64,000 bases of DNA from Croceibacterium ferulae (lineage in GTDB: Bacteria > Pseudomonadota > Alphaproteobacteria > Sphingomonadales > Sphingomonadaceae), in assembly GCF_003660445.1 (NCBI RefSeq), contig NZ_QZVQ01000009.1, positions 124,001-188,000 on the forward strand, read 5' to 3'. Below are positions 23,882 to 32,761 of this stretch, piece after piece; positions within the stretch are counted from its first letter, which is position 1, and every line of letters begins with the position of its first letter. Position numbers and translations under genes: made by a program. The notes below the pieces were generated by a model that made no database searches, was not told where the DNA came from, and saw only the letters and a list, made by a program, of their open reading frames with translations.

Positions 23882-23893
23882 GCGCTACCAGAC

Positions 23894-23919
23894 GGAACAA
23901 ATCACGCGCCGCGCCTGTT
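23894..23919 (+). promoter_or_regulatory. possible EcfG-type general stress promoter
   Basis: GGAAC at 23894-23898, a 17-base spacer and TGTT resemble the alphaproteobacterial EcfG promoter (GGAAC, 16-17 bases, CGTT). It lies 37 bp before a small lipoprotein gene, a typical class of target. The -10 element matches three of four bases. Confidence 0.35.
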
Positions 23920-23955
23920 TGTTGCCTGAATTGTGGCAGAAACAAGGGGACTACC

Positions 23956-24207
23956 ATGAAGAAGATCATCGCATTCGCATCGGCCGCCGCTCTGGGCCTG
24001 GGCCTTGCCGCCTGCGACAGCCCGCAGGAAGAAGCGGCCGAGGAAACGGCGGAGGTCATGGAAGACCGCGCTGACAACCTGGAAGATTCCGGCGTGATCA
24101 ATGACGAGCAGGCCGACGCGATGGAAGCGCGCGCCGACAATGTCGAGGACGCGGCCGAAGGCGATAATGACGCCCTGACCGGCGGCGCGGAAGAAGCCGT
24201 GAACTGA
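23956..24207 (+). CDS. small acidic lipoprotein, unknown function
   Basis: This 83-residue protein has a lipoprotein signal (MKKIIAFASAAALGLGLAAC, lipobox LAAC). The rest is a Glu/Asp/Ala-rich, probably helical chain with an internal near-repeat (EDRADNLEDSGVINDEQADA versus EARADNVEDAAEGDNDA). It looks like small envelope lipoproteins induced by stress in sphingomonads, but no function can be assigned. ATG 23956 is preceded by AAGGGGA. It stands alone and ends at a hairpin shared with the opposing lipoprotein pair. Confidence 0.7.
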   Translation: MKKIIAFASAAALGLGLAACDSPQEEAAEETAEVMEDRADNLEDSGVINDEQADAMEARADNVEDAAEGDNDALTGGAEEAVN

Positions 24208-24234
24208 TCGCAGCCTGCAACGGCTGACTGGCAG

Positions 24235-24267
24235 GGGCCGGTCCCGGACACGTTCCGGGGTCGGCCC
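24235..24267. terminator. hairpin between convergent lipoprotein genes
   Basis: A 13-bp stem (GGGCCGGTCCCGG / CCGGGGTCGGCCC, two wobble pairs) with a 7-base loop sits midway between two convergent stops, so it may end both transcripts. The T-tract is short (TTCTGCT on the plus side), so efficiency is uncertain. Confidence 0.5.
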
Positions 24268-24272
24268 TTCTG

Positions 24273-24479
24273 CTATGAGGCGGCGCTGTTGACCGGTGCC
24301 GCCGGGCTTGCCGCCGGCTCCGGTGCGCGGTCCTGCAACATGGCCTCGGCCCGCTCCAGCGCCTGCTCCTCACCCAGGGGGCGGGCAGGTGCGTCCTCGG
24401 CGGGACCGCAGGCGGACAGCGTCGCCGCCAGCACCACTACGAGCATTGGGGCCGGCAGCAACGCTGCATGCAGCTTCAT
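24273..24479 (-). CDS. small lipoprotein, unknown function
   Basis: This 68-residue protein has a lipoprotein signal ending LSAC (Cys24), then an Ala/Glu/Pro-rich tail with a short helical stretch (LGEEQALERAEAMLQDRAPE). Its ATG directly follows the TAA of the next lipoprotein gene (ATG TAA ATG), so the two are a translationally coupled pair. No family is recognised. Confidence 0.6.
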   Translation of the reverse strand: MKLHAALLPAPMLVVVLAATLSACGPAEDAPARPLGEEQALERAEAMLQDRAPEPAASPAAPVNSAAS

Positions 24480-24809
24480 TTACATGCTGCTTTCGGCGGC
24501 ACGGGTCGCCGCTTCGGCCGCGGCCGCTTCGGATTCGATGTCGGCCACCGCCGCTGCCGCCGCATCGGCCGCTTCGGTCGTGGTGTCGACGGAGCTTGCC
24601 GCCGGCTCGTTCGCATCGGCCACCGGGTCGGTGGTCATGCCGGCATCACCTGGGGCGGCGGGCGCGGGCATCGGTGCCTCGGCCATGGCTTCGTCCGCGG
24701 GCATTTCCACGGTGTCGGCCATGGCATCCTCGCTCGCATCGTCGGAACTGCCGCAGGCGGCCAGTGCGAACAGCAGCGGGGCGGCGGCGGTAAGGGCGAG
24801 TGTCTTCAT
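24480..24809 (-). CDS. Ala-rich lipoprotein, unknown function
   Basis: This 109-residue protein has a lipoprotein signal (MKTLALTAAAPLLFALAAC). The mature chain is low-complexity, acidic and Ala-rich, with Met/Pro-rich (EMPADEAMAEAPMPAPAA) and poly-Ala helical stretches. It has an AGAGGAAC ribosome site. It is the first gene of a two-lipoprotein unit divergent from recQ. The composition fits a disordered envelope protein; no function can be assigned. Confidence 0.6.
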   Translation of the reverse strand: MKTLALTAAAPLLFALAACGSSDDASEDAMADTVEMPADEAMAEAPMPAPAAPGDAGMTTDPVADANEPAASSVDTTTEAADAAAAAVADIESEAAAAEAATRAAESSM

Positions 24810-24946
24810 GGGTGTTGTTCCTCTTCAAGCGCCTGCATCAGGCTTGGCACCGGCCTTAGCCCACCAGTCGCCTCAAGAAAACTCGTCTCATGCGCGCGCT
24901 TGCCGCTTGCCGCCAGGCAGGGCGGCGTGGCACGGACCACCGCGCG

Positions 24947-26737
24947 ATGGATGATGCAGGCACACTGGACCGGGCCGAACAGGCGCTGCGCACGACCTTC
25001 GGCTTCCCCCGGTTTCGCGGGGTGCAGGGGCAGGTCGTGGAACGGGTGCTGGCCGGCCGCTCCACACTGGCGGTCATGCCCACCGGTGCGGGCAAGTCGC
25101 TGACCTACCAGCTGCCGGCCACGCTGCTGCCTGGCACCTGCATCGTCATCTCTCCCCTGATCGCGCTGATGCACGATCAGCTGCGCAGCGCGCGCATGAA
25201 CGGCATCCGCGCTGCCGCGCTGACCAGCGCCGATGCCGATCGCGCCGCCACGGTGGCGGCGTTCCGGTCGGGCGAGCTGGACCTGCTCTATGTCGCGCCC
25301 GAACGCGCCAGCCAACCGCATTTTCGTGACCTGCTGAACAGCGCGCCCGTCGCCCTGTTCGCGGTGGACGAGGCGCATTGCGTTTCCGAATGGGGGCACG
25401 ATTTCCGTCCGGACTACCGCCAGATGCGCCCGCTGATGGACGGCTTCCCCGATGTGCCGCGCCTGGCGCTGACGGCGACGGCGGACGGCCACACCCGCGC
25501 CGACATCCTGCAGCAGCTCGGCATCCCTGACGATGGCCTGATCGTCGCCGGGTTCGACCGGCCCAACATCCGCTACCTGATCCGCCCGCGCCAGAATGGC
25601 GGCAGTCAGTTAAAGCAGCTGCTGGCCGAGCAGGAAGGCGCCGGCATCATCTACGCGCCGAGCCGCCGGAAGGTGGACGATCTGGCCGCCTCGCTCGACC
25701 GCGCAGGCGCGCGGCGCGTGCTGCCCTATCACGCCGGCCTCTCGCCGGAACAGCGGGCGGAGCATCAGGCGGCGTTCGTCGCATCCGAGGACATGGTGAT
25801 GGTCGCCACCGTCGCTTTCGGCATGGGCATCGACAAGCCGGACGTGCGCTTCGTCGCCCATGCCGGCATCCCCAAATCGATCGAGGCCTATTACCAGGAA
25901 ACCGGCCGCGCCGGGCGCGATGGCGATCCGGCGCAGGCGATCATGTTGTGGGCGGCGGGCGACTTCGTGCAGGCACGCCAGCGATTGAGCGAGGTGGAGC
26001 CCGAGCGGCTGGCGGGGGAGCGCACCCGGCTGGACGCACTGGCCGCGCTGGTGGAGGCGCCCGGCTGCCGCCGCGCGCTGCTGCTGCGCCATTTCGGCGA
26101 AGATCCTCCGGAATCCTGCGGCAATTGCGACAATTGCCTGTCGCCACCCGGCGTGGTCGATGCGACAGACCTGGCGCGCAAGTTGCTGTCGGCCGTCTAC
26201 CGCACCGGGCAGAGCTATGGCCTGGGCCATGTCGGCAAGGTGCTGACCGGCGCGGAGGACGAGCGGGTGCGCCAGCGCGGGCATGACCAGCTGAGCGTGT
26301 TCGGCATCGTCGATGCGGAGGAAGCGCGGCTGCTGCAGCCGGTCGCGCGCGCGCTGCAGGCGCGCGGCAGCCTGGTGGCGAACGAGCATGGAGGCCTGCT
26401 GCTGGCCGGTGATGCCCGCGCCATCCTGAAGGGGGAGGCGACGCTCGCCATCGTCCGCCCCGCCGCCGGATCGGAGCGCAAGCGTACCCGCCGGGGGCAG
26501 GACGCCGCCGCCGACTATCCGCACGATCCGCTGTTCGATGCCCTGCGGGAAAAGCGCCGCGAGCTGGCCAAGGCGGCGCAGGTGCCACCCTATGTGATCT
26601 TCCACGATTCCGTCCTGCGCGAGATGGCCGCCGCCCGGCCCGCCAGTCGCGCGGAGATGGGCGCGATTGCCGGGGTGGGGGAACGCAAGCTGGACCTGTA
26701 TGCCGATGCCTTTCTGGATGTCATCGCCGGCGCTTGA
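24947..26737 (+). CDS. recQ: ATP-dependent DNA helicase RecQ
   Basis: This 596-residue 3'-5' DNA helicase has motif I VMPTGAGKSLTYQLPA, motif II VDEAHCVSEWGHDFRPDY and motif VI YYQETGRAGRDG. A RecQ zinc-binding cysteine set (GCRRALLL.. then CGNCDNC, about 375-400), the RQC winged helix and a C-terminal HRDC domain (FDALREKRRELAKAAQVPPY to the end) follow. It acts in recombination and stalled-fork repair. ATG 24947 is chosen just before conserved sequence; the frame upstream is the shared promoter region. Confidence 0.94.
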   Translation: MDDAGTLDRAEQALRTTFGFPRFRGVQGQVVERVLAGRSTLAVMPTGAGKSLTYQLPATLLPGTCIVISPLIALMHDQLRSARMNGIRAAALTSADADRAATVAAFRSGELDLLYVAPERASQPHFRDLLNSAPVALFAVDEAHCVSEWGHDFRPDYRQMRPLMDGFPDVPRLALTATADGHTRADILQQLGIPDDGLIVAGFDRPNIRYLIRPRQNGGSQLKQLLAEQEGAGIIYAPSRRKVDDLAASLDRAGARRVLPYHAGLSPEQRAEHQAAFVASEDMVMVATVAFGMGIDKPDVRFVAHAGIPKSIEAYYQETGRAGRDGDPAQAIMLWAAGDFVQARQRLSEVEPERLAGERTRLDALAALVEAPGCRRALLLRHFGEDPPESCGNCDNCLSPPGVVDATDLARKLLSAVYRTGQSYGLGHVGKVLTGAEDERVRQRGHDQLSVFGIVDAEEARLLQPVARALQARGSLVANEHGGLLLAGDARAILKGEATLAIVRPAAGSERKRTRRGQDAAADYPHDPLFDALREKRRELAKAAQVPPYVIFHDSVLREMAAARPASRAEMGAIAGVGERKLDLYADAFLDVIAGA

Positions 26738-26776
26738 CTCCGGGTCGTCAGCCTTCGGCGATGGCTGTTGGCAGCG

Positions 26777-27952
26777 TCAGCATGCAACCGCCAGTTCCAA
26801 TGGCGGCGCCAGTTCGATCCTGTCACGCCCACGAGCCTTCGCGGTGTACAGCGCGCGATCCGCCGCCGACAGCAATCTGCCCAGATCGGCGCCGTCGAAC
26901 GGATGTTCGGACACGCCGATGCTGACGGTGGCGTTCAGCCTGCCATACCTGCCATCGCCCGCGACGGCGGCTTTGAACGCTCTGGCGATGGCCTGCCCGG
27001 CGACCATGGCATGCTGCCCGCCACATCCAGGCAGGAGCGCGGCAAATTCCTCGCCGCCGATGCGGGCCAGCAAGGTATCGGCGCCTGCCCGGGCCTGCAC
27101 GGCTTGCGCGAACAGCCTGAGCACCTCGTCACCCGCAGCATGCCCGAACGTGTCGTTGATCGATTTGAAATGATCGAGATCGAAGGCCAGCAACGATATT
27201 GGCTGGCCAGCCGGCGCGTCGCGGATGATGCGCCCGCCCTGTTCGAAGAACCAGCGGCGGTTGGCCAGGCCCGTCAGATAGTCGGTGCGCGACGCGCCCA
27301 GCACACGTTCATGCGCTTCTTCCCGCACGAGCCCCAGCAGCGCCATCGGCAGGCCGACGGAATACAGCACGCCTTCATACATCGTCGCCTTGGCCGCGAT
27401 CGCCAGGGCTTCGGGTCCGAACTGCGCCACGCACAGCGGCAGGATACAGGCGCGCGCGGCGTAGAACAGTGCGTGGCCGGCACTCACCGCGACGAAGATG
27501 TGCCGGGATCGCAATGTCTGGAGAGGGCGGCTGTTGCGGACCTCCAGGGCAGTCATCGCGCTGACCAGGGCGATGGGAACCGCGCTGACGTGGTTCCACA
27601 TATGGTCTTTCCATCCGGCACCGGCGACAGCCCAGGTGGCAGCCAGACCAAGGATCAGCGCAAGGGACGCAATCCGGTGGCTGCGGCCGTTCATTTGCGC
27701 AACGGCATGCAGCACGACCAGATAGCCGGAGGTCAGGACGACATTGCTGAGGAGAGCACCCGATACATAGGGCAGATCGTTCCGCGATGTCGCCAGCACG
27801 CACCCGGCGGCCAGGACCACATAGCCGATAGCGGCGATCCGCAGTTCACGGCCACGCTGCGGGTGCGCCTGCCGGTCCCACAGCGTCAGCGCAGCACTGA
27901 GCAGGAGCGTCCCGATCGCGAGATAGTAAAGCGTAAGAAGATCGAAATGCAT
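26777..27952 (-). CDS. membrane-anchored diguanylate cyclase (GGDEF)
   Basis: This 391-residue protein has an N-terminal sensor of about six membrane helices (residues 1-195) and a C-terminal GGDEF domain (about 225-380). It has SRTDYLTGLANRRWF, the metal/substrate motif LLAFDLDHFKSINDTFGH and active site ARIGGEEFAALLPG. It should make cyclic di-GMP. The inhibitory RxxD site is not clean: the spacing is RAGAD, one residue longer than usual. No EAL or receiver domain is attached. C-di-GMP output could reach the exopolysaccharide locus, but that is inference. Confidence 0.9.
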   Translation of the reverse strand: MHFDLLTLYYLAIGTLLLSAALTLWDRQAHPQRGRELRIAAIGYVVLAAGCVLATSRNDLPYVSGALLSNVVLTSGYLVVLHAVAQMNGRSHRIASLALILGLAATWAVAGAGWKDHMWNHVSAVPIALVSAMTALEVRNSRPLQTLRSRHIFVAVSAGHALFYAARACILPLCVAQFGPEALAIAAKATMYEGVLYSVGLPMALLGLVREEAHERVLGASRTDYLTGLANRRWFFEQGGRIIRDAPAGQPISLLAFDLDHFKSINDTFGHAAGDEVLRLFAQAVQARAGADTLLARIGGEEFAALLPGCGGQHAMVAGQAIARAFKAAVAGDGRYGRLNATVSIGVSEHPFDGADLGRLLSAADRALYTAKARGRDRIELAPPLELAVAC

Positions 27953-28038
27953 TGCCCACCCCTGAGCCCGATCTCCGACGTAAGCGGAATTCCCAAATTT
28001 CTGCTTAACGAACCCGGCCCGGCCGGCAGGACAGGCAC

Positions 28039-29064
28039 CTAGACCAGCAGGTGCCCCGCCGCGTCGCGCTTCGTGTCCAGATATCGCTGGTTATGCGGAT
28101 TGGCCGGCAACTGGTGCGGCACCCGTTCAGCCACGGTCACGCCCGCCGCCTGCAGCGCGGCGACCTTGGCCGGGTTGTTGGTCAGCAGCCGGATGGTCGG
28201 CGCGCCCAGCAGGTCCAGCATACGCGCCGCCACCGGGAAGTCGCGCGCCTCCGCCGGGAAGCCCAGACGATTGTTCGCCTCCAGCGTGTCGAAGCCCTGA
28301 TCCTGCAGGCGGTAGGCGCGCATCTTGTTGACCAGGCCGATTCCGCGCCCTTCCTGCCGCAGATACAGCAGCACGCCCCAGCCGCCATTCGCCGCCTCCG
28401 CCGCCATGGCCGCCAACGCGGCATCCAGCTGCGGGCCGCAATCGCAGCGCAAGCTGCCCAGGATATCGCCCGTCAGGCATTCGGAATGCAGCCGCACCAG
28501 CGGCACCCGTTCGCTGCTCTGCTGGCCGATGATCAGCGCGACATGCTCGCGCAGATCGTCGGGCGCACGGAACACCGCGATCTGCGCATCCTCCGCCCGC
28601 GCCACCGGCAGGCTGGTGCGGGTGGCGATGAACAGGCGCGCGGGATCGGCCAGCGCAGTGACGTCGGCCGGCGTGACCTCGACCGCCTCGCCCGCGGGCA
28701 GGGGATCGACCAGGAAGGCGGGCAAAATGCCGGCGATCCGCGCCAGCTCCAGCGCCGCCGCCGCCGCGTCCTGCCAAGGCAGCGGCTCGCTGGCGAACGG
28801 CCCCTTCAGCGGCGTCGCCAGGTCCAGCACCGGGTCCGCGATGGCGCGCGCGGTGACGAGATCGACCGGCGCGACATCGCGGATCAGCACGGGCGCATGC
28901 GGGTCGGCCGCATCGCGCTGGTTCGCCAGCTTCAGCGTGGCCGCCCGCGCGGCGCTGATCAGCAGGCGCGGCGCGGCGGCGGCACCGTCGGGCGCGGTTT
29001 CCACCGGCAGCAGCGGCGGCGCGCCGGGCAGCAGCAGCGGCCAGCCATGGCGCAGCGCGTCCAC
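28039..29064 (-). CDS. ribA: GTP cyclohydrolase II
   Basis: This enzyme of about 341 residues opens the GTP imidazole ring in the first step of riboflavin synthesis. The C-terminal catalytic half has zinc cysteines [15 protein letters not shown], the [14 protein letters not shown] active-site loop and [11 protein letters not shown]. The N-terminal region of about 130 residues is the divergent extension typical of alphaproteobacterial RibA, without a DHBP synthase domain. The start is uncertain: GTG 29064 is the first canonical codon after the xthA stop, but conserved-looking sequence ([15 protein letters not shown]) begins slightly upstream without a good start codon. Confidence 0.88.
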   Translation of the reverse strand: MDALRHGWPLLLPGAPPLLPVETAPDGAAAAPRLLISAARAATLKLANQRDAADPHAPVLIRDVAPVDLVTARAIADPVLDLATPLKGPFASEPLPWQDAAAAALELARIAGILPAFLVDPLPAGEAVEVTPADVTALADPARLFIATRTSLPVARAEDAQIAVFRAPDDLREHVALIIGQQSSERVPLVRLHSECLTGDILGSLRCDCGPQLDAALAAMAAEAANGGWGVLLYLRQEGRGIGLVNKMRAYRLQDQGFDTLEANNRLGFPAEARDFPVAARMLDLLGAPTIRLLTNNPAKVAALQAAGVTVAERVPHQLPANPHNQRYLDTKRDAAGHLLV

Positions 29065-29096
29065 CGCCTGCGCCGCCCGCCTGCTGGAGCCTCCGG

Positions 29097-29894
29097 TCAG
29101 AGCGCGAACTCCGTCACCAGCGGCACATGGTCGCTCGGCCGGTCCCAGGCGCGCGCCGGTTCCAGCACGCGGTGCGCCGTTGCCGTGGCGGCAAGATCGG
29201 GGCTGGCCCACATGTGGTCCAGCCGCCGGCCGCGATCATTGGTCTGCCAGTTGGCCGAGCGATAGGACCACCAGCTGAAATAGCGTGCCGGTGCCGCGAT
29301 GTGCTGCCGGCCCAGATCCACCCAGCCATGCGCATCGCCGAAGCGGGCGAGCGCCTCGACCTCGATCGGTGTATGGCTGACGACCTTCAGCAACTGCTTG
29401 TGACTCCACACATCACATTCCAGCGGTGCGATGTTGAAATCGCCGACGATCAGCGTCGGCCGATCAACCGTGTCGGCCCAGCGGGTCATGCGTTCCAGGA
29501 AATCCAGCTTCTGGCCGAACTTCACGTTCTGCTCCCGGTCAGGAATGTCGCCGCCTGCCGGCACATAGACATTCTCGACCACCATCCCCTGGCCCTGCGG
29601 CCCGGTCAGTTCCACGCCCACATGGCGCGCCTCGCCATTGTCCTGCCAGTCATGCCGCGACACTTCGCGCAAGGGGATCCGGCTGATCGTGGCGACGCCG
29701 TGATAGCCCTTCTGCCCGTGGATCACCTGATGCTCGTAGCCCAGCGCGGCCAGCTCGGCGGCAGGGAAGTGCTCGGCCACCGTCTTGATCTCCTGCAGGC
29801 ACAGGACGTCCGGCGCTTCCTCGCGCAGCAGCCGCTCGACCAGCGGCATGCGCAGGCGGACGGAGTTGATGTTCCAGCTCGCGATCTTGACCAT
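29097..29894 (-). CDS. xthA: exonuclease III-type AP endonuclease
   Basis: This 265-residue EEP-family nuclease cuts at abasic sites and trims 3' ends in base excision repair. It has [13 protein letters not shown] (Asn7), CLQEIKT (metal Glu), the VYVPAGGD region, [10 protein letters not shown] and the closing [10 protein letters not shown] with the catalytic His. Length and motifs are standard. It is upstream of ribA with 32 bp between them and is divergent from the M1 peptidase. ATG 29894 starts MVKIASWN. Confidence 0.94.
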   Translation of the reverse strand: MVKIASWNINSVRLRMPLVERLLREEAPDVLCLQEIKTVAEHFPAAELAALGYEHQVIHGQKGYHGVATISRIPLREVSRHDWQDNGEARHVGVELTGPQGQGMVVENVYVPAGGDIPDREQNVKFGQKLDFLERMTRWADTVDRPTLIVGDFNIAPLECDVWSHKQLLKVVSHTPIEVEALARFGDAHGWVDLGRQHIAAPARYFSWWSYRSANWQTNDRGRRLDHMWASPDLAATATAHRVLEPARAWDRPSDHVPLVTEFAL

Positions 29895-30005
29895 GACGTG
29901 CCCGATAGGGGCAGCTGGCAGACGCAGCAAGAGCGCCGCTTGCACCCGGCAAAGGGTTGCGCCAATGACGGTTGCATTCGCAACATGTTTGCCCGGAGAG
30001 TCCCG

Positions 30006-32708
30006 TTGAAGCGCATTTTCGCCGCTGCCCTGTGCTCCATTGCCCCCGCCGCACTGCTGGCTGGCTGCGCCACCACCGCGACCTCGACCGGCGGGGGTGC
30101 GGACAGCGCCATGGCGGCCGGCCTGACCACGCAGCCGCTGCCCGCATCCGTCAACACGGATCTGCCGCGCACCGCGCGCCCGCTGCATTACACGATCGAC
30201 GTCATCCCTGACGCTGCCAATCTCAGCTTCGTGGGTACCACCACCATCGACATGGAGGTGTTCGAACGCACCGACACGCTGGTGCTGCACGCGCTAGACC
30301 TGACCTTCTCGGCCGCGCGCCTGCTGCCGGTCGACGGCAGCGGCACGATCGTGCCGCTGCGCACGCGCGTCGACGCGGATGCGCAGACCGTGACCCTGAC
30401 CGCGCCGCGCGCCATCGATCCGGGCCGCTACCGCGTCGACCTGAGCTATGCCGGCATCATCAACACGCAGGCGAACGGCCTGTTCGCGCTCGATTACCCG
30501 GACAAGCGCACGGGGCAGCAGGTGCGCGGGCTGTTCACCCAGTTCGAAGCGCCCGACGCCCGCCGCTTCGCGCCGATGTTCGACGAGCCGAGCTACAAGG
30601 CGACGTTCGACCTGTCCGCCACCGTGCCCACCGGCCAGATGGCGCTGAGCAACATGCCGGTCGCGGCCGAGCAGGACCTGGGCAACGGCACCAAGCGGGT
30701 GACCTTCCGCACCAGCCCCAAGATGAGCAGCTACCTGCTGTTCTTCGGCCTGGGCGATTTCGAGCGGGTGACCAAGCAGGCCGCCGGCGGCACGGAGGTC
30801 GGCATCGTCGCCCCCACCGGCAGCGGCAGCCAGTCGCAATATGCGCTGGACACGCTGGCGCCCATGGTCGGCTACTACAACGACTATTTCGGCGTGAATT
30901 ATCCGCTGCCCAAGCTGGACAATATCGCCGGCCCCGGCGAATCGCAGTTCTTCGGCGCGATGGAAAACTGGGGTGCGGTGTTCACCTTCGAACGCATCCT
31001 GCTGGAAGACCCCGCCATCGCCAGTGCCGCCAGCCGGCAGCAGCTGTACACCACGCAGGCACACGAGGTTGCGCACCAGTGGTTCGGCGACATCGTCACC
31101 ATGGCATGGTGGGACGATCTGTGGCTGAACGAAGGCTTCGCCAGCTGGATGGAAACCAAGGCGACCGACCACTTCAACCCGCAATGGCACGCGCTGCTCA
31201 GCCGTGTCGGCGGGCGCGAGGCGGCCATGGGGCTGGACAGCCTGGTCAGCACGCATCCGGTGGTGCAGCCGATCCGCACAGTCAGCGAGACCAACCAGGC
31301 GTTCGACGCCATCGCCTATCAGAAGGGCGAGGCAGTGATCGCCATGCTGGAAGCCTTCGCGGGCGAGGATGTGTGGCGCCAGGGTATCCGCGGCTACATG
31401 GCCGAACATCAGTACGGCAACACGGTCAGCGACGATCTGTGGTCCGCGGTGGAAGGTGCCGGCGCGACCGGGCTGACCGACATCGCGCATGACTTCACCC
31501 GCCAGCCCGGCGTGCCGCTGGTGATGGCGGAAGCGACCTGCACCGATGGCCGCACCCGCCTGTCGCTGAGCCAGAGCGAGTTCAGCCGCGACCGGCGCGA
31601 GGCGGTGGCCGCCAATCCCACGCGCTGGCGCGTGCCGCTGAACGTGCAGGTCGGCACCGCTGCCCCTGTGCGCGAAGTGCTGCAGGGCCAGACCACGATG
31701 GTACTGCCCGGTTGCGGCCCGGTGATCGTGAATGGCGGGCAGCTGGGCTACTTCCGCACCCTGTATTCCGCCCCGATGGTGGCCGAGCTGGCGCGCGGCA
31801 TGGCGCGGCTGCAGCCGATCGACCAGCTCGGCCTGATGCGCGACAACTGGTCGCTGGCGCAGGCCGGCTACCAGCCAGTCGGCCCGGCGCTGGACCTGCT
31901 GGCTGCGATCCCGGCCGACGCCAATCCGGTGGTGACCGAAAGCGCGGTGTCCCGCTGGGGCGCGGCCTACGACCTGCTGGAAACGGAGGCGGACAAGACC
32001 CGCCTGCGCAATCTGGCGGTGGCCAAGTACCTGCCCGTGCTGCGCCGGATGGGCTGGGAACAGCGCGCGGCGGACACGGTGGCGGAGGCCAATCTGCGGT
32101 CCGAGCTGATCTCCGTGCTGGGCAATATGGGCGAGCCCACCGTGCTGGCCGAAGGCAACCGCCTGTTCGCCGCGCTGGCGACCAATCCGAAGGCGCTGGA
32201 CGGCCCGCTGAAGGCCACCTGGCTGGCGCTGACCGCGCGCAATGCCACGCCGGAACAGTGGGAGCTGCTGGCGCGGCTGGCCTCCACCTCCGGCAGCACC
32301 GTCGAACGGCAGACCTATTACCAGCGGCTGGGCGCGGTGGCGGACGAGGCGCTGGCGCGACGGGCGCTGGCCCTGTCGCTGTCGGGCGAGGCGGGCACCT
32401 CCAGCGCGCGGATCATCAGCGCGGTGGCGAGCGAGCATCCCGAACTGGCCTACGACTTCGCGATCGAGAATCGTGCGGCGGTGGAGAAGCTGGTCGATAA
32501 TTCGGCCCGCGCGCGTTACTTCGCCGGGCTGGCCTCCGCTTCGCAGGATCCCGCGATCATCGGCAAGCTGCGCACCCTGCGCGCCGCCACCCCGGCGGAC
32601 GAGCAGGTGCCGATCGATCGGGTGATCGGCGGTATCGAGCAGCAGCTGGAAGCGAACCCGCGCATGCGCGAGCAGATCTCCGGCTGGCTGCGGCTGGAGG
32701 CGCGGTGA
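30006..32708 (+). CDS. M1-family aminopeptidase, lipoprotein
   Basis: This 900-residue zinc aminopeptidase has GAMENWG (about 317) and the zinc site HEVAHQWFGD (His353, His357) with the downstream WLNEGFASWME Glu. An ERAP1-like helical C-terminal domain follows. The N-terminus is a lipoprotein signal (KRIFAAALCSIAPAALLAGC), so it is tethered in the envelope rather than cytosolic like PepN. TTG 30006 is preferred because GGAGAG lies five bases upstream; ATG 29985 would add seven residues. It starts close to the divergent xthA. Confidence 0.93.
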   Translation: MKRIFAAALCSIAPAALLAGCATTATSTGGGADSAMAAGLTTQPLPASVNTDLPRTARPLHYTIDVIPDAANLSFVGTTTIDMEVFERTDTLVLHALDLTFSAARLLPVDGSGTIVPLRTRVDADAQTVTLTAPRAIDPGRYRVDLSYAGIINTQANGLFALDYPDKRTGQQVRGLFTQFEAPDARRFAPMFDEPSYKATFDLSATVPTGQMALSNMPVAAEQDLGNGTKRVTFRTSPKMSSYLLFFGLGDFERVTKQAAGGTEVGIVAPTGSGSQSQYALDTLAPMVGYYNDYFGVNYPLPKLDNIAGPGESQFFGAMENWGAVFTFERILLEDPAIASAASRQQLYTTQAHEVAHQWFGDIVTMAWWDDLWLNEGFASWMETKATDHFNPQWHALLSRVGGREAAMGLDSLVSTHPVVQPIRTVSETNQAFDAIAYQKGEAVIAMLEAFAGEDVWRQGIRGYMAEHQYGNTVSDDLWSAVEGAGATGLTDIAHDFTRQPGVPLVMAEATCTDGRTRLSLSQSEFSRDRREAVAANPTRWRVPLNVQVGTAAPVREVLQGQTTMVLPGCGPVIVNGGQLGYFRTLYSAPMVAELARGMARLQPIDQLGLMRDNWSLAQAGYQPVGPALDLLAAIPADANPVVTESAVSRWGAAYDLLETEADKTRLRNLAVAKYLPVLRRMGWEQRAADTVAEANLRSELISVLGNMGEPTVLAEGNRLFAALATNPKALDGPLKATWLALTARNATPEQWELLARLASTSGSTVERQTYYQRLGAVADEALARRALALSLSGEAGTSSARIISAVASEHPELAYDFAIENRAAVEKLVDNSARARYFAGLASASQDPAIIGKLRTLRAATPADEQVPIDRVIGGIEQQLEANPRMREQISGWLRLEAR

Positions 32709-32761
32709 TCGCGGTTCGCAGGCGATAGACAACGGGGCGGTCTGGACTCTAGGAGCCGCAC

